Assembly: GCF_000454065.1 (NCBI RefSeq)
Contig: NZ_KE695655.1
Coordinates: 1-64,000, forward strand
DNA: 64,000 nucleotides
Direction: 5' to 3'
Source: Brevibacillus thermoruber 423
GTDB taxonomy: Bacteria > Bacillota > Bacilli > Brevibacillales > Brevibacillaceae
The position numbers were made by a program, and so were the translations under genes. Shown one piece after another: positions 1 to 8,336 of the stretch. Under the pieces are notes generated by a model. The model made no database searches, had not been told where the DNA came from, and was given only the letters and a program-made list of their open reading frames with translations. Each line of letters opens with the position of its first letter. Within the stretch, counting starts at the first letter, position 1.

Positions 1-54
1 GAAGCGCGGCAACGCGTGGAGCTGACGAATACTAATCGGTCGAGGACTTATCCA
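1..54 (+). rRNA. 23S ribosomal RNA, 3' end (partial)
   Basis: The first 54 bases match the conserved 3' end of Bacillales 23S rRNA: the block GACGAATACTAATCGGTCGA followed by GGACTTATCC. The rest of the gene lies upstream of the window. The boundary is set by analogy with the B. subtilis 23S terminus, so it may be off by a few bases. No 5S rRNA follows; a terminator comes about 60 bases later. Confidence 0.93.
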
Positions 55-113
55 CTCCATAATCCTTTGCCCACCATGCGTATCCAGTTTTCAGGGAATG
101 AATGTAAAAGAGG

Positions 114-156
114 ACCTCGTTTCTTTTCCATAGCGGGAAAGAGGCGGGGTTTTTTA
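114..156 (+). terminator. rRNA operon terminator
   Basis: A 16-bp stem (arms 114-129 and about 135-150, including several G-U pairs, loop ATAGC) is followed by a T run (TTTTTTATTT). It lies directly downstream of the 23S end and before any 5S gene, so the rRNA operon appears to end here. Confidence 0.75.
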
Positions 157-263
157 TTTGATCGGGAAAATAGCATGGGCGCGGTCGTGTAAGGTATTCA
201 TTTTTATACTTTAAAAACTAAAAAGTTTATAATATAATGAATCCAATAACAGGAAAATGGGGG

Positions 264-1172
264 ATGAATATGCGGTTGTTGGATTCGTATGTGGAGCTGG
301 GGGTTGCAGGCATGGCCCGTGCCGGGAAAACGTCATGGTTTTACGGTCACGTTGGCGCCGCGCTGCTGGCCGGGTACTTCATGAATCAGGAGCACGACCT
401 GCCGGAGCATGTGAAAGAGGGGATCGAGCGGACGTGTGAATCGTTTCGCCGCCAGCATCCGGAGTGGTTTGCGCCGCCGGAGCCGGAAGAAGCCGATCCG
501 GTACTGCTGAAGCGGGTCATCAAAGGCCTTGAGAACAATGTGAAACAGCTTCGAACCTCCGGCCACGGCCTGGCCTTGGGCGTGCTGGCGCTGAAGGCGC
601 TGCGCCAGCGGCCGGATCTGATCACGCCTCAAATTGTGGACGGGCTGGCCGCAATGTTGGAGGGAACGACACAAGACAGACCGAACCGGTACTGGGGAAT
701 CGACAATTATTTTGAAGTGACGGCAGCAGACGTCCCGGACATTCCGGCATACCAGGACACGCTGGACATGACGAGGCGGACGTACGGCGAGCTGCATACG
801 GTGGTACCGGGGCGCGTCATCGACGGAGTCATGTACCATCTGGCCGGCGAGACCATTCACAGCATCACCCACGCGCAGGCATTGACCGATCTGGAGCGCT
901 TCGGATACGACGATCTGGTTTCAGCCGGCATGGCCAACCATCGCATCCAGATGCACCTGAACCGCCAAATCCCAGACTTCGTGCTGGAGGATGAGGTGAA
1001 GGAGCCGGCCTTCGTCTCCCTCTACGATCCGCAGTATTGGGCGAAAACGTATTCTGACCCGCATGCGCTGAAATTTCCCTACGCTGCGCTCGACCTCCTG
1101 AAACGTCTCCCGGAAGCGGAACGGGCTGAAGCGGAGCGGAATGCCTGCAAACTGCTGACGATCATACCATAA
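264..1172 (+). CDS. Hypothetical protein, His-rich, predicted soluble
   Basis: This 302-residue protein belongs to no family I recognise. ATG 264 (or ATG 270 two codons later) is preferred over the earlier in-frame ATG at 237 because AGGAAA and a GGGG run sit just upstream. There is no signal peptide and no convincing membrane segment. It contains several histidine pairs in helical-looking stretches: a SGHGLALG block near residue 103, a cluster YHLAGETIHSITHAQ near 200, and an ANHRIQMH block near 230. These could bind metal, but that is inference only. It stands alone between the rRNA operon and a two-component system and has its own weak terminator. Codon use fits the host. Confidence 0.8.
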   Translation: MNMRLLDSYVELGVAGMARAGKTSWFYGHVGAALLAGYFMNQEHDLPEHVKEGIERTCESFRRQHPEWFAPPEPEEADPVLLKRVIKGLENNVKQLRTSGHGLALGVLALKALRQRPDLITPQIVDGLAAMLEGTTQDRPNRYWGIDNYFEVTAADVPDIPAYQDTLDMTRRTYGELHTVVPGRVIDGVMYHLAGETIHSITHAQALTDLERFGYDDLVSAGMANHRIQMHLNRQIPDFVLEDEVKEPAFVSLYDPQYWAKTYSDPHALKFPYAALDLLKRLPEAERAEAERNACKLLTIIP

Positions 1173-1180
1173 CGGGAATG

Positions 1181-1216
1181 GCTGTCTCTCGGTACAGGGA
1201 GGCAGCTTTCTTTTGC
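1181..1216 (+). terminator. Probable intrinsic terminator
   Basis: GCTGTCTC pairs with GAGGCAGC (one mismatch) and is followed by TTTCTTTT, just 9 bases after the stop of the preceding gene. Confidence 0.5.
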
Positions 1217-1339
1217 CCCTTAACGGTGAAACGACAGAGACACGGCAAGAGCGCCGCCTCAAGGCGCGGCCCCGCAAATGACAATGATTCCCCCGTCTTT
1301 ACAGGTCCACATTCATCCCCATCTGTGTTACCATAAGAA

Positions 1340-1392
1340 AAGCTTTTACTGCAGGCTTCTCGAAGAAGCAGGTTCTTCTGCAGCGGAAGCTT
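1340..1392. repeat. Imperfect inverted repeat in the 332-base gap before the two-component operon
   Basis: The gap 1173-1504 has no convincing gene. Its one clear structure is AAGCTT-N3-CTGCAG (1340-1354) mirrored by CTGCAG-N3-AAGCTT (1378-1392), with an inner stem GCTTCT/AGAAGC (1355-1360, 1364-1369). As RNA it would fold into a long hairpin about 110 bases upstream of the response-regulator start. A weaker GC hairpin (GCGCC..GGCGC) sits near 1245. Function is unknown. Confidence 0.5.
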
Positions 1393-1504
1393 GTTCTTGT
1401 TGTTTCCGATTATGATCACCACACGGTTATGTTCGCTGAAACACATGTGACACCTTGGGGCTGCCTCCAAAAAAGTACCGATGAGAGAAGGGGGGTTGTT
1501 GGCT

Positions 1505-2200
1505 ATGAGCCATACAAAGGTTTTGGTAGCCGATGACGATCCAAACGTATGCGAAATCATTCGCCTGTACTTTGCGAAGCAGCAGATTGACCTGGTGGTC
1601 GCCAGCGACGGCAGGCAAGCGCTGGAGCTGGTGGAAAAAGAATCTCCGGACATGATTATTCTCGACGTGATGATGCCGCAGATGGACGGCTTTGAGGCGT
1701 GCCGCGAAATCCGCAAAAGATGGGACACGCCGATCATCATGCTTACGGCGAAGGACGAAGAGTTTGACCGCGTGCTCGGTTTGGAGCTTGGGGCCGACGA
1801 TTATGTGACGAAACCGTTCAGTCCGCGTGAACTGGTGGCCCGGATTCGGGCCATCCTCAGGAGAATGCAGCCAAGGGAAAAGGCGGAGGAGGACGCGGCG
1901 CGCCTGCTCACGTTTGATCAGCTGTCCATCGATTTGGACAAACGGGAAGTGATCGCAGCCGGCGAAAAAATCAGCTTTCGCCCGAAGGAGTTTGACCTGC
2001 TTGTCCATCTGGCGAAATCGCCGGGCAGCGTCTTTTCGCGTGAGCAATTGCTGGAACAAATCTGGGGTTTTGACTATTTTGGCGACATCCGCACGATCGA
2101 CGTGCACATCAAGAAGATCAGGCAGCGGCTGAACAAGCTCCCCTACGAGTGCATTCACACGGTGTGGGGAATCGGCTACAAATTCGAGGTGGGCGAGTAA
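1505..2200 (+). CDS. OmpR/PhoB-family response regulator
   Basis: A 231-residue DNA-binding response regulator. The receiver domain covers residues 1-120, with the acidic pair D10/D11, phospho-acceptor D54 (ILDVMMP), T81 and K103. The C-terminal winged helix (about 130-230) has the usual RPKEF and DVHIKKIRQRL recognition-helix signatures. ATG 1505 is chosen because AGAAGGGGGG sits upstream with normal spacing. Its stop overlaps the kinase start by one base (TAATG), so the two are translationally coupled. It resembles the PhoP/ResD/YycF branch; the stimulus cannot be told from sequence. A Ser/Thr-rich lipoprotein follows the pair and may be a target. Confidence 0.93.
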   Translation: MSHTKVLVADDDPNVCEIIRLYFAKQQIDLVVASDGRQALELVEKESPDMIILDVMMPQMDGFEACREIRKRWDTPIIMLTAKDEEFDRVLGLELGADDYVTKPFSPRELVARIRAILRRMQPREKAEEDAARLLTFDQLSIDLDKREVIAAGEKISFRPKEFDLLVHLAKSPGSVFSREQLLEQIWGFDYFGDIRTIDVHIKKIRQRLNKLPYECIHTVWGIGYKFEVGE

Positions 2201-3651
2201 TGCTGGGGATGTCGAAAAGCATCTTCCGCCGCCTGTTGTTCAGCTTTCTGGCCACCGTGCTGATCGGATTGGGCATCTCCGGTCTGCTGATCTCCTTTTT
2301 CGCCAAGGAATACTTTTACGATGCCAAGGAACAGGAACTGCTGCGCCAGGCGAAAAAAGTAAACGCGCAGATTCACGACAGCAGCCGGATCAATGGACGT
2401 CTGCTGGAAAAGCTGCGCAATCTGGACGAAACGTACGACGTGCGCATCTGGCTGTTTGACCGCGACGGCAAGATTGTCGCCACCTCGATGAAAGACGAAG
2501 TGTTTACCGGAAAATCGGTGGCGATGTCGATCGCCAACAAGGTGCTGAACGGGCAGAACGCGGTGACGGAGTTGAAGATCGATGGCATGGAGGACCCAAT
2601 GCTCTCCGTCGCCATTCCCTGGGGAGAGGGAGAGGAGATCTACGGGGGAATCATTCTGCACGCCCCGATCGAAGGCATCGAGCGCACCTTTGCCCAGATG
2701 CGGGAAACCATCCTCTGGGCCACCCTGTTCGGCGTCGTGCTGTCCACAGCGATGGTCTCCTATCTCTCGTGGTCGATCTCCCGGCCGCTGCAAAAAATCG
2801 AGCGCACGGCGACGGAAATTGGCCGGGGCAACTACGCCGAGCGGGTCAAGGTGGACACGGCAGACGAAATCAGCGACCTCGCGCAGACGATTAACACGCT
2901 GGCGGAAAAACTGGAGCGGGTGGAGCAGGAACGGCACCACCTGGAGCAGGTGCGCAACGATTTTCTCGCCAACGTGTCGCATGAGCTGCGGACGCCGCTG
3001 ACGGCGATCCAGGGCTTTTTGGAAGCGCTGCAGGACGGCCTGGTGGAAGAGGAGGAAGCGCGGCAAAAGTACTACGCCGTGATGTACTCGGAGACGATGC
3101 AGATCAACCGCCTGGTGGACGACCTGATGGATTTGATGAAGCTGGAGAACAACGAGGTGACCCTGGCCAGATTCCCGGTGGACGTCGCCGAGGTGATCAA
3201 CAAGACGGCGTTCGCCTTCCGCCCCGAAGCGGCGGAGAAAGGGCTGGAGATCGTGGTGGAACTGGCGGACGCCCTGCCGAAGATTTACGCCGATAAGGAC
3301 CGTGTCGCCCAAATCGTCAAAAACCTGGTCAAAAACGCAGTGAAGTTTACCGACGAGGGGACCATCCGCATCACGGCGGAAGCGGAGGGAGAGTGGGTGA
3401 GGATGTCCGTCGCGGACACGGGCATCGGCATCGCCGCTGACGACCTCCCGCGCATTTGGGAACGGTTTTTCAAGGTGGATCGCGGACGTTCCAAGAAAAA
3501 CAAAGGAACGGGGTTGGGGCTGGCGATCGTCAAAGAGCTGGTCGAACTGCACGACGGAAACATCACCGTGGAAAGCGAGCCGGGCTTGGGTACCACGTTT
3601 ACCGTCTGGCTGCCGACCGTGGAAAAGTACCGTCAGGCACAAGCGCAGTAA
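2200..3651 (+). CDS. Membrane sensor histidine kinase (HAMP-HisKA-HATPase)
   Basis: A 483-residue partner of the upstream response regulator. Order: TM1 (about 10-34), extracellular sensor of about 130 residues, TM2 (about 170-191), HAMP (about 192-245), HisKA with phospho-acceptor H261 in NVSHELRTPLT, then HATPase_c with N box (KNLVKNAVKFT), G1 (DTGIGI), F box and G2 (GTGLGLA). ATG 2200 overlaps the regulator stop and has GAGGTGGGC upstream. It is a typical class I kinase, close in plan to BaeS/ResE-type sensors. The extracellular domain gives no ligand clue. The gene ends about 150 bases before the small lipoprotein gene, which has its own spacing and RBS. Confidence 0.93.
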   Translation: MLGMSKSIFRRLLFSFLATVLIGLGISGLLISFFAKEYFYDAKEQELLRQAKKVNAQIHDSSRINGRLLEKLRNLDETYDVRIWLFDRDGKIVATSMKDEVFTGKSVAMSIANKVLNGQNAVTELKIDGMEDPMLSVAIPWGEGEEIYGGIILHAPIEGIERTFAQMRETILWATLFGVVLSTAMVSYLSWSISRPLQKIERTATEIGRGNYAERVKVDTADEISDLAQTINTLAEKLERVEQERHHLEQVRNDFLANVSHELRTPLTAIQGFLEALQDGLVEEEEARQKYYAVMYSETMQINRLVDDLMDLMKLENNEVTLARFPVDVAEVINKTAFAFRPEAAEKGLEIVVELADALPKIYADKDRVAQIVKNLVKNAVKFTDEGTIRITAEAEGEWVRMSVADTGIGIAADDLPRIWERFFKVDRGRSKKNKGTGLGLAIVKELVELHDGNITVESEPGLGTTFTVWLPTVEKYRQAQAQ

Positions 3652-3804
3652 CGGCGTCGAAGCGGTTCGGGACGGTCATCATTTTTTCATAGTTTGTTCA
3701 TGGTTTTTTCCCACTTCGCTCACGGAATGGCTATCTTTTCCCGTTACGCTATGAGTGTGACGGCGAGATCGTCATGAACCTTGAAACGAAAGGGGAGAAT
3801 GAAC

Positions 3805-4200
3805 ATGAAGAAAACATGGGTATCCCTGGCCGCTGTTGCCGTACTGCTGTCCGGCAGCCTGGTAGCATGCTCCAACGGATCGGGCACGCCGGAACCGGCA
3901 ACGCAGCAGGACGGCGGAAGCGCCACGACTCCGGGGACCTCTACACCGACGGAAAACCAATCGACCGACAGCTCGGTTTCTCAAGATCAATCGAACGCGA
4001 ATGCAGGTGCAGCTGACTCGAATGCCGGTACGTCCGACGCCTCGACGGGTGCTTCTGACTCTACCGGCAAGGCAGGTCAAAGCACGGACGCCTCTTCCGG
4101 CAGCGGAAGCACCGGCTCCACCGATTCGAGTTCGACAGGTTCCGCCGGAACGAACAACGGCGGCACCGATCAATCTACTTCCGATTCCGCCAAGAACTAA
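3805..4200 (+). CDS. Low-complexity Ser/Thr/Gly-rich lipoprotein
   Basis: A 131-residue predicted lipoprotein. A short Lys-led signal peptide ends in the lipobox LVAC (Cys at about residue 22). The remainder is almost entirely Ser, Thr, Gly, Asp, Ala, Asn and Gln, with no fold-like hydrophobic pattern, so it is probably an extended, disordered surface tether. ATG 3805 is preferred because AAAGGGGAG lies 8 bases upstream; earlier in-frame starts overlap that RBS. It follows the two-component pair in the same direction and is closed by a strong terminator, so it may be co-transcribed with the pair or be its target. No enzymatic motif is visible. Confidence 0.8.
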   Translation: MKKTWVSLAAVAVLLSGSLVACSNGSGTPEPATQQDGGSATTPGTSTPTENQSTDSSVSQDQSNANAGAADSNAGTSDASTGASDSTGKAGQSTDASSGSGSTGSTDSSSTGSAGTNNGGTDQSTSDSAKN

Positions 4201-4272
4201 CGGCGAGACATTCGGTCATAGGCGAGCAACACCACTCTTTCCCCGCATCCCTCCATGTATCAATAAATTTCA

Positions 4273-4297
4273 GGACGGTTTTTACCGTCCTTTTTTG
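4273..4297 (+). terminator. Intrinsic terminator
   Basis: GGACGGT-N4-ACCGTCC followed by six T residues, downstream of the lipoprotein gene. Confidence 0.85.
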
Positions 4298-4398
4298 TTT
4301 TGGTGTCGAAACGCATCCCCTTCCGGCCCGGGACAACGGCCGGAACGCGGCTGAACAGCGAATGGGAGCGAGCGGCTGGGCAGGCTGGAGCCGATGGT

Positions 4399-5601
4399 TT
4401 ACTTGACGTGATCCAGCACGCTTTTGATCACGGCCGGGGAGTCCTGCCGCACATTCAGGTTGTAATGCGTGCGGACGGCTTGATAAACGGCGTTGACCGC
4501 CCGGCTGCTGCGCGTTTTCCGGTAATCGGCCACAAGTTGGGCGAATCGGGGGTGGTGGATCAGGTCGCGGCTCCAGTCCCACACCCGGGGCTTCAGGGCG
4601 TCCGCGCGAGCGGCTTTCAACATCTGTTCAAAGCGCGGCGTGACGTACCGGGCAATCTTTATACTGGCGTCGTAATAGGCGGGATGGTCGTACACCGTGT
4701 ACGGGGACATCGGCTGGCCGTTGACGTACATCAAATCGCTCATGCGAACCGGCACCATGCCGGGCTTCAGCTTCACCTGGTAATACTCCCAGCCGTTCGC
4801 CGTCTTTTTGCCCGGCAGGATCAGCGTCAGAAAATCAAACAAACGCTTGTACGGATACTCTTCAAACACGTCTTTCGGCCCCGGCGTCATCTGCAGGCGG
4901 TTCTGGGGGTAGACGTATCCATCGGGGGCAACGTCAAAACCAGGCAGTCCGATCTCGACGGCCCAGCGAACGGGGATGTCCTGGGAATCCTTCAGATCGA
5001 TGCCTCCGTGATACGGCCGAACGTCCTTGAACATCCGGTACAAGACCGTCGCCACAAAATACTTGCTGGCGGCGCCGTCGTCGATTTCCTCCGGTTTGAC
5101 GTACCCGGCGTTGATCAGGGCCTGCAGCCGTGCCTGCAGGTTGATTTCCCCGCGCTCCCTGTGTAGACGCATGCCTTCTTCCGTAAACAGTTCCGTGGCG
5201 GCGACGCGCCGGTCCATCTCGGCCGGGTCGTATCCTGCGGGGTAGACGGGCGGGAGAACGCCGATCCAGTTGTACACATCCAGGAGAAAGCCCTTTTTGG
5301 ACGTGAGGAACGTGAGGTTTTCCCAATAGATCGCCTTTTCGCTGATGTAGCCGCCCGCCTGATCGGACAGGTAGCTGTCCAGCCGGTGTTTGGCCACCAG
5401 TTCCGCAGGCTGCGGATTTTCGATCGTCACCATCTCCGTATTGAGAAACAGCACCTTCTCCGGATGGGGCGGCAGTTGGTAGGTAAGCCGGAAGCCGGCC
5501 GATTGGGAGGCCGCCTTCGCTTCGCCCGGGGCGATTCCCTGGACGGCGCCGAACACGAGGCTGCATGCGAGGAGAGCGGTTGAGAGGGAGGATCTGTTCA
5601 T
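4399..5601 (-). CDS. Exported protein of unknown function
   Basis: A 400-residue secreted protein. ATG at 5601 (complement) has AAAGGA upstream. The first 27 residues form a classical Sec signal peptide (positive MNRSS, hydrophobic core, AKA-A cleavage site). The mature part is globular, Tyr/Pro-rich and acidic, with no membrane segment or catalytic motif that I recognise. The C-terminal region (from about 300) is Arg/Ala-rich and helical. It is transcribed against the lipoprotein upstream and the symporter downstream, hence on its own. A perfect 8-bp hairpin TTCCGGCC/GGCCGGAA (4321-4345) lies downstream of its stop without a T run. Confidence 0.8.
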   Translation of the reverse strand: MNRSSLSTALLACSLVFGAVQGIAPGEAKAASQSAGFRLTYQLPPHPEKVLFLNTEMVTIENPQPAELVAKHRLDSYLSDQAGGYISEKAIYWENLTFLTSKKGFLLDVYNWIGVLPPVYPAGYDPAEMDRRVAATELFTEEGMRLHRERGEINLQARLQALINAGYVKPEEIDDGAASKYFVATVLYRMFKDVRPYHGGIDLKDSQDIPVRWAVEIGLPGFDVAPDGYVYPQNRLQMTPGPKDVFEEYPYKRLFDFLTLILPGKKTANGWEYYQVKLKPGMVPVRMSDLMYVNGQPMSPYTVYDHPAYYDASIKIARYVTPRFEQMLKAARADALKPRVWDWSRDLIHHPRFAQLVADYRKTRSSRAVNAVYQAVRTHYNLNVRQDSPAVIKSVLDHVK

Positions 5602-5690
5602 CCGATATTCAGTCCTTTCGTCATCGTCGTATCCGTTATGACGATTCAGTGGCTGGAAAGGTTTCGGATGGCGCCGCAAAGGATTCCGAG

Positions 5691-5719
5691 TTGTATGAAC
5701 AGACAAAATATTTTATAAT
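5691..5719 (+). promoter_or_regulatory. Sigma-A promoter of the amino-acid symporter
   Basis: TTGTAT (5691-5696), 17-base spacer, TATAAT (5714-5719); the TTG start of the symporter lies about 36 bases downstream of the -10 element. Confidence 0.65.
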
Positions 5720-5754
5720 TGCACAAAATTGGATGATTCCGGAAGGGGGGCATT

Positions 5755-7230
5755 TTGTTGGAAGCATTCATCCGTTGGGTAAACGACATCATTTGGAGTC
5801 CTGCGCTGATTTACCTGTGTCTGGGGACAGGGTTGTTTTACTCGTTGGCGACCCGGTTCCTGCAGGTGAGGCACCTGAAAGACATGGTCAAGCACATGTT
5901 TGAAGGGAAGCGTTCCGAGGCAGGGGTATCTTCTTTCCAAGCCTTGTCGCTCGCGCTGTCCGGCCGTGTCGGGACGGGCAACATCGCCGGCGTGGCGACC
6001 GCGATCGCCGCAGGAGGACCGGGTTCGGTCTTCTGGATGTGGCTGATCGCCTTTTTGGGGGCCGGTTCGGCGTTCGTCGAAGCAGCCTTGGGGCAGGTGT
6101 ACAAAACCAAACAAGACGGCCAGTTTCGCGGCGGCCCTGCCTATTACATCGAAAAAGGGCTGAAGCTGAAATGGTACGCCGTCTTGTTTGCGGTTGTGAC
6201 CGTCATTGCGACGGGAGTGCTGCTACCGGGCGTACAGGCCAACAGCATCGCGGCGGGGATCGAAAACGCCTTTGGAATCCATCCCGCCATTACCGGAATT
6301 GCCTTGGCGGTGATTTTGGCCTCGATCATCTTCGGCGGTGTCAAGCGGATTGCCAATGTTGCGCAGGTGGTCGTGCCGTTCATGGCGCTGGGCTATATTT
6401 TGGTGGCCCTGATTATCGTCTTTTTGAACATTTCCCAGTTGCCCGGCGTACTGGCGCTGATTTTTACAAGCGCATTTGGTCTGGACGCAGCCTTCGGGGG
6501 CATTCTCGGCGCCGCCATCTCCTGGGGCGTGAAGCGGGGGATTTATTCCAACGAAGCGGGGCAGGGGACCGCGCCGCATGCCGCCTCCGCGGCGGAAGTG
6601 TCCCATCCCGCCAAGCAGGGGCTGGTTCAGGCGTTCTCCATCTACGTGGATACCTTGTTTGTCTGTTCCGCGACCGCTTTCATGATTTTGATCACCGGCA
6701 TGTACAACGTAAAGCCGGACGGAGCGGCCCCCATTGTGAACAACCTGGGCGACGTCGAACCGGGGCCGATTTTTACCCAGCAGGCCGTCGAGTCGGTGTT
6801 TCCCGGCTTTGGCGCTCCGTTTGTCGCCATCGCGCTCCTGTTCTTCGCCTTTACCACGATCATGGCCTACTACTACATGGCGGAGACCAATCTGGCCTAT
6901 CTGAATCGCTACGTGAAGCGGCCCTGGTCGGAGTATGCCTTGAAGATCGTCATCCTGGGGGTGGTCTTCTACGGGAGCGTGAGGACGGCAAGTCTGGCCT
7001 GGACCTTGGGGGACATCGGCGTCGGCAGCATGGCGTGGCTCAACATCATCGCCATGTTGCTGCTCACCAAGCCGGCGTTGGCCGTGTTAAAGGACTATGA
7101 ACGCCAGAAGAAAGAGGGAAAAGACCCGGTATTCGATCCGGTCAAGCTGGGCATAGCCGACGCCGATTTCTGGGAGAAGGAATACCAGTACCCGGGCGTG
7201 CCGGAACCGTCCAGAAGAAAAACGTCGTAA
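5755..7230 (+). CDS. Sodium:alanine/glycine symporter (AgcS family)
   Basis: A 491-residue integral membrane transporter of the AGCS family, which takes up alanine and glycine with Na+ or H+. It has about 10-11 hydrophobic helices and the family signatures GRVGTGNIAGVATAIAAGGPG (residues about 72-92, split here as GRVGTGNIAG and VATAIAAGGPG) and SNEAGQGTAPHAASAA-type sequence near 265. Length is typical (450-500). Translation starts at TTG 5755 or TTG 5758 behind GGAAGGGGGG; no nearby ATG fits. It has its own promoter and terminator, so it is a single-gene unit. The precise substrate cannot be told from sequence. Confidence 0.93.
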   Translation: MLEAFIRWVNDIIWSPALIYLCLGTGLFYSLATRFLQVRHLKDMVKHMFEGKRSEAGVSSFQALSLALSGRVGTGNIAGVATAIAAGGPGSVFWMWLIAFLGAGSAFVEAALGQVYKTKQDGQFRGGPAYYIEKGLKLKWYAVLFAVVTVIATGVLLPGVQANSIAAGIENAFGIHPAITGIALAVILASIIFGGVKRIANVAQVVVPFMALGYILVALIIVFLNISQLPGVLALIFTSAFGLDAAFGGILGAAISWGVKRGIYSNEAGQGTAPHAASAAEVSHPAKQGLVQAFSIYVDTLFVCSATAFMILITGMYNVKPDGAAPIVNNLGDVEPGPIFTQQAVESVFPGFGAPFVAIALLFFAFTTIMAYYYMAETNLAYLNRYVKRPWSEYALKIVILGVVFYGSVRTASLAWTLGDIGVGSMAWLNIIAMLLLTKPALAVLKDYERQKKEGKDPVFDPVKLGIADADFWEKEYQYPGVPEPSRRKTS

Positions 7231-7238
7231 TCGCGGAA

Positions 7239-7275
7239 AGACCTCGGACTGCACAAGCAACGCCGAGGTCTTTTT
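7239..7275 (+). terminator. Intrinsic terminator
   Basis: AGACCTCGG ... CCGAGGTCT followed by five T residues, directly after the symporter gene. Confidence 0.9.
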
Positions 7276-7397
7276 CCGTTGTCTCCCCAACGCGGGATCG
7301 GCGCCGCAGGTGGAAAAGAGCGGGGATTTGTCCGAAGCGGGCGAAAATGTGTTTTAATAAAAGTGTACTTCCATTTTTCATGGCAGAGGGATGAAAC

Positions 7398-8069
7398 ATG
7401 GAGAAAACACTGGTTCCCGAAGTGCTGCAGATGATCGGTGAAGTGATCCCGGAGGGCGTGTCGATCGCCATTTCGGATGATTCCCGCTACATTTACTATC
7501 AGCCCAGCGCCAGCATCGACCTGAAAATCAAACCGGGCGACGCGGTGCGGGAAGGATCGGCGACGTACAGAGCGCTGACCGCTCGCCGGAAGGTAGCGCA
7601 ATACGTGGAAAGCCGGGTGTTCGGCGTCCCCTATTACGGGGTCTCCCTGCCGCTTGTGCGCGGCGGCCGGCTCGAGGGCTGCGTCACCGCGATATACCCC
7701 CGGGTGTTGATGCCGCATATGGCTCCGCAGCCGGCGCCGACCGTGCTGACCGGCAAGACGGAAGACGGCTGGCTGCCTGTCCACGTGTCCGAGATCGTGT
7801 TTATTCGTTCACACGAGGGTAAAACGCTGCTGCACACGGCAAACGGCTCGTACGTCAACCGGTACAGCCTGACCGAGCTGGAGCGGATGCTGCCGCCCGA
7901 GCGGTTCGTGCGCTGCCATCGGGCCTATCTGGTCAATATCGAAGCGGTTGGCTTCATCCACCCGCATTTTCATTCCACGTTTATGCTGGAGATGAAAGAC
8001 AAGCAGCGGACCCGCGTCCCGGTCAGCCAGTCGTACGCCAGCCATTTCCGTCAAAGGCTCGGTTTTTGA
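7398..8069 (+). CDS. LytTR-family transcriptional regulator with PAS-like N-terminus
   Basis: A 223-residue regulator. The C-terminal part (about 118-223) is a LytTR DNA-binding domain (HVSEIVFIRSHEGKTLLHT, then FVRCHRAYLVNIEAV). The N-terminal 110 residues look like a PAS-type sensor rather than a receiver: there is no phospho-acceptor Asp and no acidic pocket. This PAS-LytTR plan is the one seen in RcoM-type regulators, but I cannot see which cofactor or ligand it uses. ATG 7398 has GAGGGATG upstream. It precedes the CoA-transferase gene in the same direction with a 267-base gap, so that gene is the likely target. Confidence 0.85.
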   Translation: MEKTLVPEVLQMIGEVIPEGVSIAISDDSRYIYYQPSASIDLKIKPGDAVREGSATYRALTARRKVAQYVESRVFGVPYYGVSLPLVRGGRLEGCVTAIYPRVLMPHMAPQPAPTVLTGKTEDGWLPVHVSEIVFIRSHEGKTLLHTANGSYVNRYSLTELERMLPPERFVRCHRAYLVNIEAVGFIHPHFHSTFMLEMKDKQRTRVPVSQSYASHFRQRLGF

Positions 8070-8336
8070 GGGACGTGCGGTCCCGTCTGTGCGGCTGCTG
8101 GCCGAGCGGTCTCGCGTCTTTGCCTGTTTTCGGTTTTGGCCCGGCGTCGTCGCGTCCCTGCCTGCCCGGCTTCTGATCGGTTGAGCCTTGGGCCCGGTTT
8201 TGGCGGCTCCGACGTTCAGGGGTGGTTTTTCTGGCCTGCCGCCAAATTTTCTGGCTTGTGGGAAATCGAGTGCTCGCTCAGTTTGAATGTGCTACTGTGG
8301 TACCAAACAGACGAACGAAAATGGCAGGTGGGTAAC

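Noticed and set aside
1340-1392. Clustered HindIII- and PstI-like hexamers suggesting vector polylinker contamination
   Set aside because: The spacing and flanking bases do not match common polylinkers, and the sequence runs smoothly into native genes on both sides.
4300-5166. A 288-codon plus-strand frame opposite the exported protein at 4399-5601
   Set aside because: The minus strand has a signal peptide, RBS and regular composition; the plus frame has none of these.
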